From positions 1 through 64,000 of the forward strand of contig NZ_JARXRN010000016.1 of the NCBI RefSeq assembly GCF_029888045.1: a stretch of 64,000 nt of DNA, read 5' to 3'. The translations under genes were made by a program, and so were the position numbers. This DNA comes from Luteimonas rhizosphaericola (GTDB lineage Bacteria > Pseudomonadota > Gammaproteobacteria > Xanthomonadales > Xanthomonadaceae). Under the pieces are notes generated by a model. It did no database searches and had not been told where the DNA came from. It saw only the letters and a program-made list of their open reading frames with translations. Shown here in pieces: positions 31,440-39,439 of the stretch. Every line of letters starts with the position of its first letter. Position 1 is the first letter of the stretch.

Positions 31440-33761
31440 GTGAGCGAGCACACCGCCATCGGCAAGATCGGGCTGGCCGGCGATCCGGCCCAATGCGGCG
31501 CGCCTGCGAACTTCAGCGCCGGCGAGGCGCTCGTGCAGCCGTCGCTGAACCGGATCACGATCCACGGCCGGGTGCACCAGGTCGAGCCGAAGGTGATGCA
31601 GGTGCTGCTGCTGATGGCCGCCCGGCCGGGCACCGTGATCGCGCGCGAGGCGTTCCTCGACACGGTCTGGGCCGGCACCGTGGGCGACGACTACCTGCTC
31701 AACCGCGCCGTGTCGGAACTGCGCAAGCTGTTCGGCGACGATCCCCAGGCGCCGCGCTACATCGAAACCATACGCAAGGGCGGCTACCGCCTGATCGCCC
31801 CGATCGCGCCGGCCCGGGTCGCGGCGGCGGTGGCCGTGCCCCCCGGAGGCAGCGAAACCGTGGCCGCGTCCTTCGGGGGTGAGGCGGCACCGGGCGACGT
31901 GCCGGGTCGGCACGAGCCGCGCCGACCGGCCGGCGAGATCGCGTCTTCGGCATGGCCGCCTGATTCCGCCGCCGCAGCGTCGCTTCCCCGACGTCGGGGC
32001 CGGATGCACCTGGCCATGACGCTCGGCACCGGTGCGCTGGCGCTGGTCGCGCTCGCCGCCTGGCAGCTGCGGTCACGCGCGCCCGGCGGCGCGGCACCGA
32101 CGGCCCTTCCCCCCGCAGCCGCGCTCGAGGTGCATCCGCTGACCAGCTTCGTCGGCCTCGAACTGGAGCCGGCGCTGTCGCCGGACGGCAGCCGGGTGGC
32201 CTTCGTCTGGGACGCGGGCGGCACCTTCGACGTCTACGTCAAGGCGATCGGCAGCGAGGAGGTGCTCAACCTCAGCGACAGCCCGGACGACGAACACCAT
32301 CCGGTGTGGACGCCGGACGGCCGCGCCCTGCTGTTCGCGCGCCGCGATGCCGACGGCGTGTCGATCCATCGCGTCTCCGCGCTCGGCGGCGGTGTCACGC
32401 TCGCCTTCCGCGATCCGGCCGTGCACGAACTGCGCGGCATGAGCCTGTCTCCGGACGGCAGCCGGCTGGCGTATGCGGCACGCAGCCGCGCCGGGGAGCC
32501 CTACCGCGCGCACCTGGCCGCGCTGGATGGCAGCGGGCGCCGGGTGCTGTCGGCGCCCGCACCGGGATCGCTAGGCGATGTCGATCCCCGTTTCGCACCC
32601 GACGGTCGTTCGATCGTGTTCGCCCGCGCAGTGAACGAAGTCACCAAGGATCTGTACCGGGTGCCGGCCGACGGCGGCGACGCGATGCGCCTGACCTTCG
32701 ACCACCGCAAGATCAACGGCGTGGCCTGGGCGGGCGCGGGCGACCGGATCCTGTTCACCTCGACCCGCTCGGGACTGTATGCGCTGTGGTCGGTACACGC
32801 CGACGGCGGCGAGCCGGTGCAGGTCGCGCTGGGCAACGAGGACGTGCACCAGCCCGCGACCGCGCCCGGCGTGGAAGCGATCGCGTTCGAGCAGTGGCGG
32901 CACCGCTCGCACCTGCGCCAGGTCGACGTGGCGAGCGGTCGCGACGTCGGTGCCGGTGGCCTGCTGCAGTCCACCCGCTGGGATTCGAACCCCGCCTGGT
33001 CGCCCGACGGCGCGCGCATCGCGTTCACCTCCAACCGGGGCGGACCGCACGGCATCTGGGTGAGCCGGCCCGATGGCAGCGGCGCGGTGGAGATCGCGGC
33101 CTTCGACGGCACCTACGTCGACAACCCCGCCTGGTCGCCGGACGGGCGCGTCATCGCCTTCGATGCGAGCCCGGAAGGACGCACCGCGATCTTCGTGGTC
33201 GATGCGCAGGGAGGCGCCGCGCGACCGCTGGTCGACGGTCCCGGGGACCACCGCAATCCGGCATGGTCGCGCGACGGCGCCTGGCTCTACTTCGAATCCA
33301 ACCGCGACGGCGCCTGGCGCGCGTATGCACAGCCGGTGGATGGCGGCGATGCAGTGGTCGTGTCGCCCGGGCCGGCGGCGCATCCACGCGAGTCGCGTGA
33401 CGGGCGCCGCCTGCTGTACGCCAAGCCGGACGCGCCCGGCCTGTGGCAGGTGCCACGCGTGGACTGGAACGCGGGTGCACCACCCGGGCGCGAAACCCTG
33501 CTGATCGCCGACCTTGCTGCGCAGGACACCGGCAACTGGACGTCCTCCGGTGCCGGCGTCTACCACGTCCACCGCCCGGCCGCCGGGCCGCCGACGCTCG
33601 CGGTATGGGACGAACGCACAGGCGCGCGCACCGCGATCGTGGCGCTGGCGCCGGACTTCGAAGGCTGGGGCCTGGACCTGTCGCCGGACCAGACGCGGCT
33701 GCTGTTCTCCGAGCTGACGCTGCGCGAGAGCGACCTGCGCCTGGCGCAGCCGCGGCCGTGA
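31440..33761 (+). CDS. CadC-like winged-helix / TolB propeller membrane protein
   Basis: A 773-residue protein. The N-terminal OmpR/PhoB-type winged helix (about 15-125) shows VEPKVMQVLLLMAARPGTVIAREAFLDTVW and LNRAVSELRKLFGD..YIETIRKGGYRLI. One membrane helix follows (MTLGTGALALVALAAW, about 198-215). A periplasmic TolB/PD40-like propeller then shows repeated LSPDGSRLAYAA, AWSPDGARIAF and AWSPDGRVIAFD blades. It is likely a membrane-bound transcription activator that senses through its propeller. GTG 31440 is chosen over ATG 31386 because of a purine-rich stretch upstream; the start is uncertain. Confidence 0.85.
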   Translation: MSEHTAIGKIGLAGDPAQCGAPANFSAGEALVQPSLNRITIHGRVHQVEPKVMQVLLLMAARPGTVIAREAFLDTVWAGTVGDDYLLNRAVSELRKLFGDDPQAPRYIETIRKGGYRLIAPIAPARVAAAVAVPPGGSETVAASFGGEAAPGDVPGRHEPRRPAGEIASSAWPPDSAAAASLPRRRGRMHLAMTLGTGALALVALAAWQLRSRAPGGAAPTALPPAAALEVHPLTSFVGLELEPALSPDGSRVAFVWDAGGTFDVYVKAIGSEEVLNLSDSPDDEHHPVWTPDGRALLFARRDADGVSIHRVSALGGGVTLAFRDPAVHELRGMSLSPDGSRLAYAARSRAGEPYRAHLAALDGSGRRVLSAPAPGSLGDVDPRFAPDGRSIVFARAVNEVTKDLYRVPADGGDAMRLTFDHRKINGVAWAGAGDRILFTSTRSGLYALWSVHADGGEPVQVALGNEDVHQPATAPGVEAIAFEQWRHRSHLRQVDVASGRDVGAGGLLQSTRWDSNPAWSPDGARIAFTSNRGGPHGIWVSRPDGSGAVEIAAFDGTYVDNPAWSPDGRVIAFDASPEGRTAIFVVDAQGGAARPLVDGPGDHRNPAWSRDGAWLYFESNRDGAWRAYAQPVDGGDAVVVSPGPAAHPRESRDGRRLLYAKPDAPGLWQVPRVDWNAGAPPGRETLLIADLAAQDTGNWTSSGAGVYHVHRPAAGPPTLAVWDERTGARTAIVALAPDFEGWGLDLSPDQTRLLFSELTLRESDLRLAQPRP

Positions 33762-33774
33762 GCGGGGCCGGCGC

Positions 33775-34137
33775 CTAGGGCGCCGGTGCCAGCCGGTGCG
33801 AGGACTGCTGGCAGACCACGATCGAGTCGCCCTCGCCCGCGTCGCCGGCGGCCACCACGCGCATGCCCACCGACAGCGCGTCCACGTTCACCGGCGCGGC
33901 CGCGCACAGGTTCCAGCGCGCCGGAAGTTCCACCGACACCTGCCGCTGCGCGCCGGTATCGACCACCACGATCGCGTTGCCGTCGTAGGTCCAGGGCTGG
34001 GTGTCGATCGAGACGATCGTGCCTTCGACCACGCGCTCGCCGGCGGACGTCACGGGCGCATCCTGCACCGAGGTGCAGGCGGCGAGCGCCAGCAGCAGGC
34101 TGGACGCGATCAGGGGGCGGCAGGCGGTCCGGGACAT
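33775..34137 (-). CDS. Small OB-like lipoprotein
   Basis: A 120-residue protein with lipobox LALAAC (Cys20). The mature part is rich in beta-strand (VVEGTIVSIDTQPWTYDGNAIVVVDTG, VSVELPARWNLC, LSVGMRVVAAGDA), suggesting a small OB-type domain; two further cysteines may bridge. ATG 34137 has GAGGAG 5 bases upstream. Its stop is 14 bases from the convergent end of the TolB-type gene. Function unknown. Confidence 0.75.
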   Translation of the reverse strand: MSRTACRPLIASSLLLALAACTSVQDAPVTSAGERVVEGTIVSIDTQPWTYDGNAIVVVDTGAQRQVSVELPARWNLCAAAPVNVDALSVGMRVVAAGDAGEGDSIVVCQQSSHRLAPAP

Positions 34138-34263
34138 GGCACTCCTCATGGGTCGGAAACGGGGACGGGCGCGCCACTCTGGCACAGGCGCGTGGGGTCG
34201 CGGTGAGGACGCTTCGTCCGGCGCGTCGGGACCCGCGCAGGCGAGTCCCCGGGCCTCATGCGA

Positions 34264-36792
34264 TCAGTCCGCGGGCGCCGCGCCCCGATCGGGCGCGTCG
34301 ACAGGCCCTGCGCCCGCAGCGCTGCGCAACTCGCCCAGCGGCGGGATCACCAGCGTGGTGTATTCCTCGTACCGCGCGCCCGGCAGGTCGCGCAGGGGCA
34401 TCCGGTCGGCGCGCGGGCTTTCGATCGGCAGCCGCGCCGCCTCGTACAGGATCACCTCGTGCTCCGGCGGATACCAGAGGAGCAGCCGCTCCACGAGCGC
34501 CTGCAAGCCCTCGGGTTCGGCATGGAACCGGGTACAGGTCAGGTCGCCCGACAGCGCCACCTGCCACAGCAGGACCAGGCCGGCGGTGTCGGGTACGCGC
34601 TCGTAGTGCAGGAAGTGGGTGGCCTCCATCGACTGCACGCCGCGCTGGCCCGGGTCGATGCCGAGATCGGCGTAGAGGCAGGCTTCGGCGGAAACGCCCG
34701 GCTCCATGCGCGCCGGAATGCCCGCTTCGCGCGCCTTGCGCACCACCGCGTGCGGCACGTCGGCGAACACGCCGGGATGGCCGTAGAACACCGCGCACAC
34801 GCGCTTGCCCGCAATCACTTCGGCCATGATCGCGGCGTCGATCTCGCGGTAGGTCTGGCGCCGGTCCTTGCCGTCGGCGTAATACGCGCCGAGGTTGATC
34901 GCGTCGGGGCGGAAGCTCTGGATCATCGCCAGCGCGAACGGATCGGTCAGGCAGAACACCACCTGCGCCTCGCGGATCTCCGACAGGCAGCGCTCGCTGA
35001 CGTGGCGGCCGAACTCGATGCCGCTGCCCACCACCACCAGGCCACCGCCTTCGCGCGCGCCGGATGGCGCATCGCTGGTGCAAACGGTGCGGTCGCGGCC
35101 GTCGTACTTGGCGCGGTAGAGCGCCTGGTCGGCATCGTGCACCAGTTGCTCGAGCGTGGTCGCGTGGTCGTTGGCCTGGCAGATGCCGGCGCTGATGCTG
35201 AAATGCACGGTGTGGCCGAATACGGTCACCGGCGCGATGCGCCCGCGCAGGCGGCGCAGCAGGTCCTGGGCCTGGTCGCGGCCGCCATCGAGCAGGATCG
35301 TGAACTCGTCGCCGCCGCTGCGGCCGGCGATCCCCTGCTCACCCACCTCCTCGGCGATCCAGGTGCCGAGCCAGCGCAGGGCTTCGTCGCCCGCGGCATG
35401 GCCGTGGCGATCGTTGACCTCCTTGAAGCGGTCGATGTCGGCCACGATCGCGGTGAACGCCCGGCCTTCGCGCCGCGCGCGCTCGAACGCGGCCTCGCCT
35501 TCCCTGCGCACCTGCTGGTAGTTGAGCAGCCGGGTCAGACTGTCGTGCTCGGATTGCCAGCGGTAGCGCCGCCGCTCGCGGAACGAGCGCCGCAGCAGCA
35601 CTGTCAGCAGCAGCGCCGTGGCGAGCAGCGCCACCAGGCCGGCGGCCAGCAGCCATTGCCAGCGCCGGGTGGCGGTGACCTGCAGTGCGGCCAGTTCCTT
35701 CTCCGCCTCGAGCAGCGCGATCTGCTGCTCCTTCATCCGGGTGTCGAATTCGACCTGGAGGTAGGTGAGGCGTCGCGCGCGGGCATCGGCCTCGGCGGCT
35801 TCGGAAGCGGAAATGGCCTGCTTGAGATGCGCGAGGGCCGACGTGAGATCGCCGCGACGTTCGGCCAGCCTCGCCAGCAGGTGTTCGGTTTCGGCGATGG
35901 CGAGGCTGGATTCCTGCTCGCGGTAGTAGCGCAGGGTATCGGCCAGCAATTGCTGGGCGTGGTCCAGATCCCGGTTCGAGACGATCAGGCTTTCCGCGAT
36001 GACCAGGCGCGTGCTCCAGGCGCCCGCCGCGTAGCCCGCGGCCTCGAACTCGGACAGCGCTTCGCGGCCCCAGGTCCAGGCCTCGTCATGGCGGTCCTGC
36101 CGCGCCGCCATCTTGGCCACGCCGTACTTGCCCAGCGCGACGAACACGGGATCGCCGGCACGCCTGCAAGCGTCGATCTGGCGATGTCGCCACTCCTCCG
36201 CGACGCTGTAATTCCGGGCGTGGTCCTCGGCCAAGGCCATTTCCGACAGCGCCACGCACTGGCCCCTCACGTCGTCCGTCGCCTCGATGGCGTCGACCGC
36301 GCGGCGCGCCAGGTTCCGCGCCTTATCGGTTTCCCCCACCAGCGTATGCAGGTAGCTGGCGGTCCCGAGCAGGTTGGGGGCGTGTTCCGGGGCCTCGGGC
36401 AGGTACGACAGGCCCTCGTTGAGCCAGGTGAACGCCCGCGACCAGTCCTCGATGTTGGCCGCCACGCTGATGGCGGTCCCGTAGATCCTGATCCGCAGCG
36501 CCGCGGGCATCTCCTCCGACAGCAGGTCGGCAAGCCCTTCAAGCGCCTCCTTCGACCCGCCGGCAAGCGCCATGTTGCGCAGCCGGACGTACTCGATCCG
36601 CTGACGCTGCCCGGTCGACAGCTGCCCGGCCTGCGAGGCCAGGGCGGCGATCCTCTCGTTCGATTCCCGCCAGTGCGCGGTGAAGGCGAGCGTCTCGATC
36701 TCGCTGACGCGCGACTCGAGGTTGTCCTGCGCGAACGCCGGCAGCAAGACCAGCGCGAGAAGCAGGAATGAAAGCTTGCTCAGCCGATCCAT
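34264..36792 (-). CDS. TPR sensor / GGDEF / borosin-type N-methyltransferase fusion
   Basis: An 842-residue protein. Residues 1-22 are a signal peptide, 30-370 a helical TPR-like periplasmic sensor, and 379-400 one membrane helix. GGDEF domain spans 412-572: HDSLTRLLN, ADIDRFKEVNDRHGHAAGD and signature SGGDEF at 492-497. The inhibitory RxxD is absent at the expected place (484-487). From 582 to about 818 lies a tetrapyrrole-methylase-fold domain like bacterial split-borosin methyltransferases (SonM): VVVGSGIEF, DRRQTYREI (Arg/Tyr at 644-648), FYGHPGVFADVP (669-680), MEPGVSAEACLYADLGIDPG (696-715) and QSMEATHFL. It should methylate peptide-backbone amides with SAM. It is encoded 28 bases after its putative substrate peptide. 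The GGDEF part may make c-di-GMP. Confidence 0.88.
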   Translation of the reverse strand: MDRLSKLSFLLLALVLLPAFAQDNLESRVSEIETLAFTAHWRESNERIAALASQAGQLSTGQRQRIEYVRLRNMALAGGSKEALEGLADLLSEEMPAALRIRIYGTAISVAANIEDWSRAFTWLNEGLSYLPEAPEHAPNLLGTASYLHTLVGETDKARNLARRAVDAIEATDDVRGQCVALSEMALAEDHARNYSVAEEWRHRQIDACRRAGDPVFVALGKYGVAKMAARQDRHDEAWTWGREALSEFEAAGYAAGAWSTRLVIAESLIVSNRDLDHAQQLLADTLRYYREQESSLAIAETEHLLARLAERRGDLTSALAHLKQAISASEAAEADARARRLTYLQVEFDTRMKEQQIALLEAEKELAALQVTATRRWQWLLAAGLVALLATALLLTVLLRRSFRERRRYRWQSEHDSLTRLLNYQQVRREGEAAFERARREGRAFTAIVADIDRFKEVNDRHGHAAGDEALRWLGTWIAEEVGEQGIAGRSGGDEFTILLDGGRDQAQDLLRRLRGRIAPVTVFGHTVHFSISAGICQANDHATTLEQLVHDADQALYRAKYDGRDRTVCTSDAPSGAREGGGLVVVGSGIEFGRHVSERCLSEIREAQVVFCLTDPFALAMIQSFRPDAINLGAYYADGKDRRQTYREIDAAIMAEVIAGKRVCAVFYGHPGVFADVPHAVVRKAREAGIPARMEPGVSAEACLYADLGIDPGQRGVQSMEATHFLHYERVPDTAGLVLLWQVALSGDLTCTRFHAEPEGLQALVERLLLWYPPEHEVILYEAARLPIESPRADRMPLRDLPGARYEEYTTLVIPPLGELRSAAGAGPVDAPDRGAAPAD

Positions 36793-36820
36793 GGGCCTGC
36801 AACGGTTCAGTGCACGAGGG

Positions 36821-37039
36821 CTATTTCTCGTAGCACTTGATGCTGTGGTTGGTCGCGAACTGCCCGTCCTTCAGGCCCGTGAGGGCCTTGATCGCGGTGT
36901 AATCCTTGTCCAGCATCGCCTGGCGCTCGTCGTCGGCCAGCCCGGCGCGCTGCATCACTCCGTCCGGATCCTTGTCGTACTCCGCGGCAAAGGCCGCATC
37001 GCTGCCAAGCTTGCGCATCAGTTCGAGCAGTTTCGACAT
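36821..37039 (-). CDS. Putative split-borosin precursor peptide
   Basis: A 72-residue peptide. Residues 1-55 form a helical borosin-binding-type domain: LLELMRKLGSDAAFAAEY, DPDGVMQRAGL, DDERQAMLDKDYTAIKALTG. The order and spacing match SonA of Shewanella (LGQDA, Y-x3-P-x2-VM-x2-HGL, then the helix with KTLSG). The remaining C-terminal segment, KDGQFATNHSIKCYEK, would be the core that is N-methylated. ATG 37039 is chosen because AGGGGG lies 7 bases upstream; ATG 37045 is too close to it. It is directly upstream of the methyltransferase fusion gene on the same strand. Confidence 0.82.
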   Translation of the reverse strand: MSKLLELMRKLGSDAAFAAEYDKDPDGVMQRAGLADDERQAMLDKDYTAIKALTGLKDGQFATNHSIKCYEK

Positions 37040-37653
37040 GGACATCCCCCTGAATCGACCAGGCATCGTGACCGCGCGGGCATCCGCTGACGCCTCGCCG
37101 GAACCCCACCACACAGGCCCCGCGCACGCGTTGTCCCCGGGGCGCCGAGCAGCGCGACATTAGCATAGGTTCCCGGCCGCGGTGGCGACATCCGGCCCTC
37201 GCGCGCGCAGCCGGTGCCGCCTAGCTGCACGTGTCCGGTCGCGCGCGATTTTGACGTTGCGCGGGGTCGTCGGGACGCGGGGCCACCTCGTCCAATCGAC
37301 CTTGATCCGCTGGAGCGTCCTGTGTCGCCGCCGGCCCCGTCGCTCTGGTGCAGTGCACCCGGATGCCGCTGCCGCCATTCCAATCCCGCCGTCCGTGATT
37401 CGAAATGCAGACGCGGGTCGCTGCCCGGTCGGCGTGCTACGAGTGCGTGGCGGGAGCCGGTTTCCCCTGCGGTCCGGGGGTCTCCCCGTCCCGGCGGCAG
37501 GACGGATACGCGCGTCGCGCGGCTTCGCCCAGTCCATTGGCCCGCTCCGGCACGTCGACGCGACCGCGGCTTTTGGACAGACTTCGCCCGACCCGATGCC
37601 AGCCGCGCGCCGCCGCGTTCGCGCGGCACGCCCCGAACGAGGACCGACCCCGC
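37040..37653. other. 614-base intergenic region, divergent promoters
   Basis: No supported gene; the open frames seen on both strands lack protein-like sequence. It separates the minus-strand borosin operon from the plus-strand GH51 gene, so both promoters should lie here. An AT-rich patch near 37159-37167 stands out. No clear operator for the GH51 gene is seen. Confidence 0.6.
37162..37190 (-). promoter_or_regulatory. Candidate promoter of the borosin operon
   Basis: On the minus strand, TGTCGC (37190-37185) and TATGCT (37167-37162) are separated by 17 bases, a sigma70-like arrangement with a weak -35. It lies about 120 bases before the precursor gene and is one of the few AT-rich spots in the region. 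It is tentative. Confidence 0.35.
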
Positions 37654-39192
37654 ATGACCGCCCTGACCGCTCTGCGCACCACCGCCTGCACCCTGCTGCT
37701 GTCCGCCGCCGCACCGCTCGCCTTCGCCGGCAGCGTGACCGGACGGGTCGATGCCGGGCAGCCCGGGCCGGTGATTGCGCCCGAACTCTACGGCCAGTTC
37801 ATGGAGCAGCTGGGCACCGGCATCGACGGCGGCATCTGGGTGGGCCCCGACTCGGACATCCCCAACACCCGCGGCTACCGCAACGACGTGCTCGCCGCGC
37901 TGAAGGAGCTCAAGGTGCCGGTGCTGCGCTGGCCCGGCGGCTGCTACGCCGACATCTACGACTGGCGCACCGGCATCGGCCCGCGCGCGAAGCGGCCGGT
38001 CACGCTCAACCGCTGGTGGGGCAACAAGGAGGAGCACAACGCCTTCGGTACCCACGAGTTCTTCGAGTTCGCCGAACTGGTGGGCGCCAAGACCTTCCTC
38101 AACGTCAACGTGGGCACCGGCACCCCGCGCGAGGCCGCGCAGTGGGTCGAGTACATCACTTCGCCCACCAACTCGACGCTGGCGCAGGAGCGGCGGCGCA
38201 ACGGTCGCGAGCAGCCGTGGAAGATCGACTTCCTCGGCATCGGCAACGAACCCAACGGCTGCGGCGGGCGCATGCGCGCGGAGACCTTCGCCGACCTGTT
38301 CCGGCAGTACTCCGGTTTCATCGCGCCGCACGGCGGCACCACGATGATCGCATCGGGCCCCGACGCGACCGATCCGGCCTGGACCCGCACCACGATGGAG
38401 ATCGCCGGCGAGCACCTCGACGCGTTCTCGATGCACTACTACACCCTGCCCACCGGCGACTGGACCACCAAGGGCCCGGCGACCGGGTTCGGCGAACCGG
38501 AATGGCGCGCGACGTTCGAGCGCACCTACATGATCGAGCCGATGATCCAGGAACAGACCGCGATCATGGACGAGTTCGACCCCGAGGCCGAGAAGGCGCT
38601 GGTGATCGGCGAATGGGGCACCTGGTACGACCCCACCCCCGGCTCGCCCGGCGGCTGGCTGCAGCAGCAGAACAGCATCCGCGACGGCCTCGTGGCGGCG
38701 GTCAACCTCAACATCTTCCACCGCAACGCGAAGCGGCTGCGTGCGGCGGGCATCGCGCAGATGGTCAACGTGCTGCAGGCGATGCTGCTCACCGACGGCG
38801 CGAAGATGGTGCGCACGCCCACCTACCATGCCTTCCGCATGTACCGGCCCTTCCAGGGTGCGACCTCGCTGCCGCTGGCGCTGCGCTCGCCGGACTACGG
38901 CAGCCTGAAGGCGGTGGATGGCACGGCCGCGCGCGGCAGTGACGGCAAGCTCTACGTGGCACTGGTCAACCTCGATCCGGGCGAGGCGATGGACGTGTCG
39001 CTGGCGCTCGAAGGCGCCCAGGCCACGCGGGTATCCGGCGAACTGCTGACCGCCGACGGACTCGACGCGCACAACACCTTCGATGCCCCCGAGACCGTGC
39101 GACCGGTCGCCTTCGACGGCGCACGCCTGGCGGACGGCACCCTGTCGGCCCGCCTTCCTGCCAAATCGCTGGTCGTGCTGACGCTCGAATAA
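37654..39192 (+). CDS. GH51 alpha-L-arabinofuranosidase, exported
   Basis: A 512-residue glycoside hydrolase with a signal peptide (CTLLLSAAAPLAFAG). YGQFMEQLGTGIDGGIWVG and LRWPGGCYADIYDW are GH51 signatures. The acid/base Glu is E199 in GIGNEPNG and the nucleophile E320 in VIGEWGTWYD. A C-terminal beta-sandwich follows. It removes terminal arabinofuranose from arabinoxylan or arabinan, probably in the periplasm. It fits with the beta-helix protein and sugar dehydrogenases nearby as plant-polysaccharide functions. ATG 37654. Confidence 0.92.
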   Translation: MTALTALRTTACTLLLSAAAPLAFAGSVTGRVDAGQPGPVIAPELYGQFMEQLGTGIDGGIWVGPDSDIPNTRGYRNDVLAALKELKVPVLRWPGGCYADIYDWRTGIGPRAKRPVTLNRWWGNKEEHNAFGTHEFFEFAELVGAKTFLNVNVGTGTPREAAQWVEYITSPTNSTLAQERRRNGREQPWKIDFLGIGNEPNGCGGRMRAETFADLFRQYSGFIAPHGGTTMIASGPDATDPAWTRTTMEIAGEHLDAFSMHYYTLPTGDWTTKGPATGFGEPEWRATFERTYMIEPMIQEQTAIMDEFDPEAEKALVIGEWGTWYDPTPGSPGGWLQQQNSIRDGLVAAVNLNIFHRNAKRLRAAGIAQMVNVLQAMLLTDGAKMVRTPTYHAFRMYRPFQGATSLPLALRSPDYGSLKAVDGTAARGSDGKLYVALVNLDPGEAMDVSLALEGAQATRVSGELLTADGLDAHNTFDAPETVRPVAFDGARLADGTLSARLPAKSLVVLTLE

Positions 39193-39250
39193 GCACCCTC
39201 GCTCGCCCGACACGCGCGCGGGTGACGCGTCCCGGCCGCAACACCACCCC

Positions 39251-39422
39251 GTAGCCCGGATAAGGCCAACGGCCGCATCCGGGACTACACGACGCGTCCC
39301 GAAGCCGACGCTGGCACGCGTAGCCCACACAAGGCCGAAAGCCGCGTCCAGGACCCGCGACGGCGTCGCGCACCCGGCGGCACCGCGTGTAGCCCGGACA
39401 AGGCCGCAGGCAGCATCCGGGG
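39251..39422. repeat. Three diverged REP elements at 69-base spacing
   Basis: Copies begin at 39251, 39320 and 39389 with GTAGCCCGGATAAGGCC, GTAGCCCACACAAGGCC and GTAGCCCGGACAAGGCC. Each ends in a GGCCGCATCCGGG-like arm. These are the same family as the 11118-11423 array but more diverged. They sit between the 3' ends of the GH51 and LD-carboxypeptidase genes. Confidence 0.8.
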
Positions 39423-39439
39423 ATCGCCGATCCGTTGCT

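Noticed and set aside
32982..32998. A tRNA T-arm-like sequence (GGGATTCGAACCCC)
   Set aside because: It lies within the TolB-propeller coding frame (residues WDSNPAW) and has no cloverleaf around it, so it is coincidence.
34264..36792. The methylase domain as a cobalamin or siroheme biosynthesis enzyme
   Set aside because: The YGHPGVFA and EPGxSAEACLxADLGIDPG motifs are those of borosin-type methyltransferases, no tetrapyrrole genes are nearby, and the adjacent peptide fits the borosin arrangement.
36821..37039. Nif11-type or linaridin-type leader peptide
   Set aside because: No Gly-Gly cleavage motif, and the neighbouring enzyme is a borosin-like methyltransferase; the motif order agrees better with SonA.
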